6,785 nt of DNA, taken from contig CAYONP010000157.1 in assembly GCA_964405335.1 (NCBI GenBank), forward strand, positions 1 to 6,785, written 5' to 3'. The stretch's first letter is position 1, and each line of letters begins with the position of its first letter. Source of the DNA: CAYONP01 sp964405335 (GTDB taxonomy: Bacteria > Armatimonadota > UBA10988). The position numbers and the translations under genes are program-made. This document shows positions 6,726 through 6,785 of this stretch, in pieces. The notes beneath the pieces were generated by a model. The model did not search any database, was not told the DNA's origin, and saw only the letters and a program-made list of their open reading frames with translations.

Positions 6726-6785
6726 GCGGCCAGCCAACGTAACTCACACCGCGCTGCTGAGCGAGACGAGTAGCGGCGCATCGCA

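Noticed and set aside
4029..6737. A 902-codon open frame on the minus strand, opposite the kinase and the end of the PglZ-like gene
   Set aside because: It is a by-product of GC-rich codon use on the real strand. The translation is a monotonous D/Q/L/A-rich string followed by S/R/P-rich sequence with no recognisable domain, and it covers a kinase with every motif intact.
6726..6785. A new gene starting after the kinase (GTG at 6722)
   Set aside because: That frame hits a TAA after six codons, and no other start with a ribosome binding site is visible in the last 60 bases.

Overview
The window is very GC-rich bacterial DNA that is almost fully coding. It holds four whole genes, the start of a fifth cut by the left edge, and three short non-coding stretches. 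GC-rich codon use, an ATGA-coupled gene cluster, a MoxR ATPase and a soluble two-GAF sensor kinase fit a free-living, environmental Gram-negative-type bacterium. The hairpin-rich intergenic repeat is reminiscent of planctomycetes and relatives, but no marker gene here fixes the phylum, so this is a weak guess.

Left part, minus strand. Positions 1-215 hold the first 71 codons of a MoxR-family AAA+ ATPase with an intact Walker A motif and a convincing promoter and ribosome binding site. Positions 216-466 are non-coding and hold two nearly identical small hairpins in inverted orientation, together forming a 78-base near-palindrome. Positions 467-1474 encode a single-domain ('core') MetE-type, cobalamin-independent methionine synthase-like methyltransferase that keeps all four expected zinc ligands.

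Right part, plus strand. A 99-base divergent gap leads into a three-gene cluster. The first protein (167 aa) resembles BrxF, the small P-loop protein of type 3 BREX phage defence, but its P-loop is gone. The second (842 aa) has the layout of a BREX PglZ protein ending in the typical 'GG-x-(S/T)-L-x-E-x-IVPF' motif, but the metal-binding and nucleophile positions of its alkaline-phosphatase-like core appear to be replaced. A probable beta-sandwich domain follows. The third (708 aa) is a soluble sensor histidine kinase, GAF-GAF-PAS-HisKA-HATPase, with all kinase motifs intact. Both junctions are ATGA stop/start overlaps, so the three genes are very likely co-translated.

The main point of interest is this cluster: two apparently catalytically dead BREX-like proteins tied to an intact cytoplasmic sensor kinase, with no BrxC, methyltransferase or helicase in view. 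PglZ domains are already known in two-component signalling (PorX of Bacteroidota carries a receiver plus PglZ), so a signalling or scaffold role is plausible, but this is inference. The BrxF and PglZ assignments rest on motif recognition by eye.
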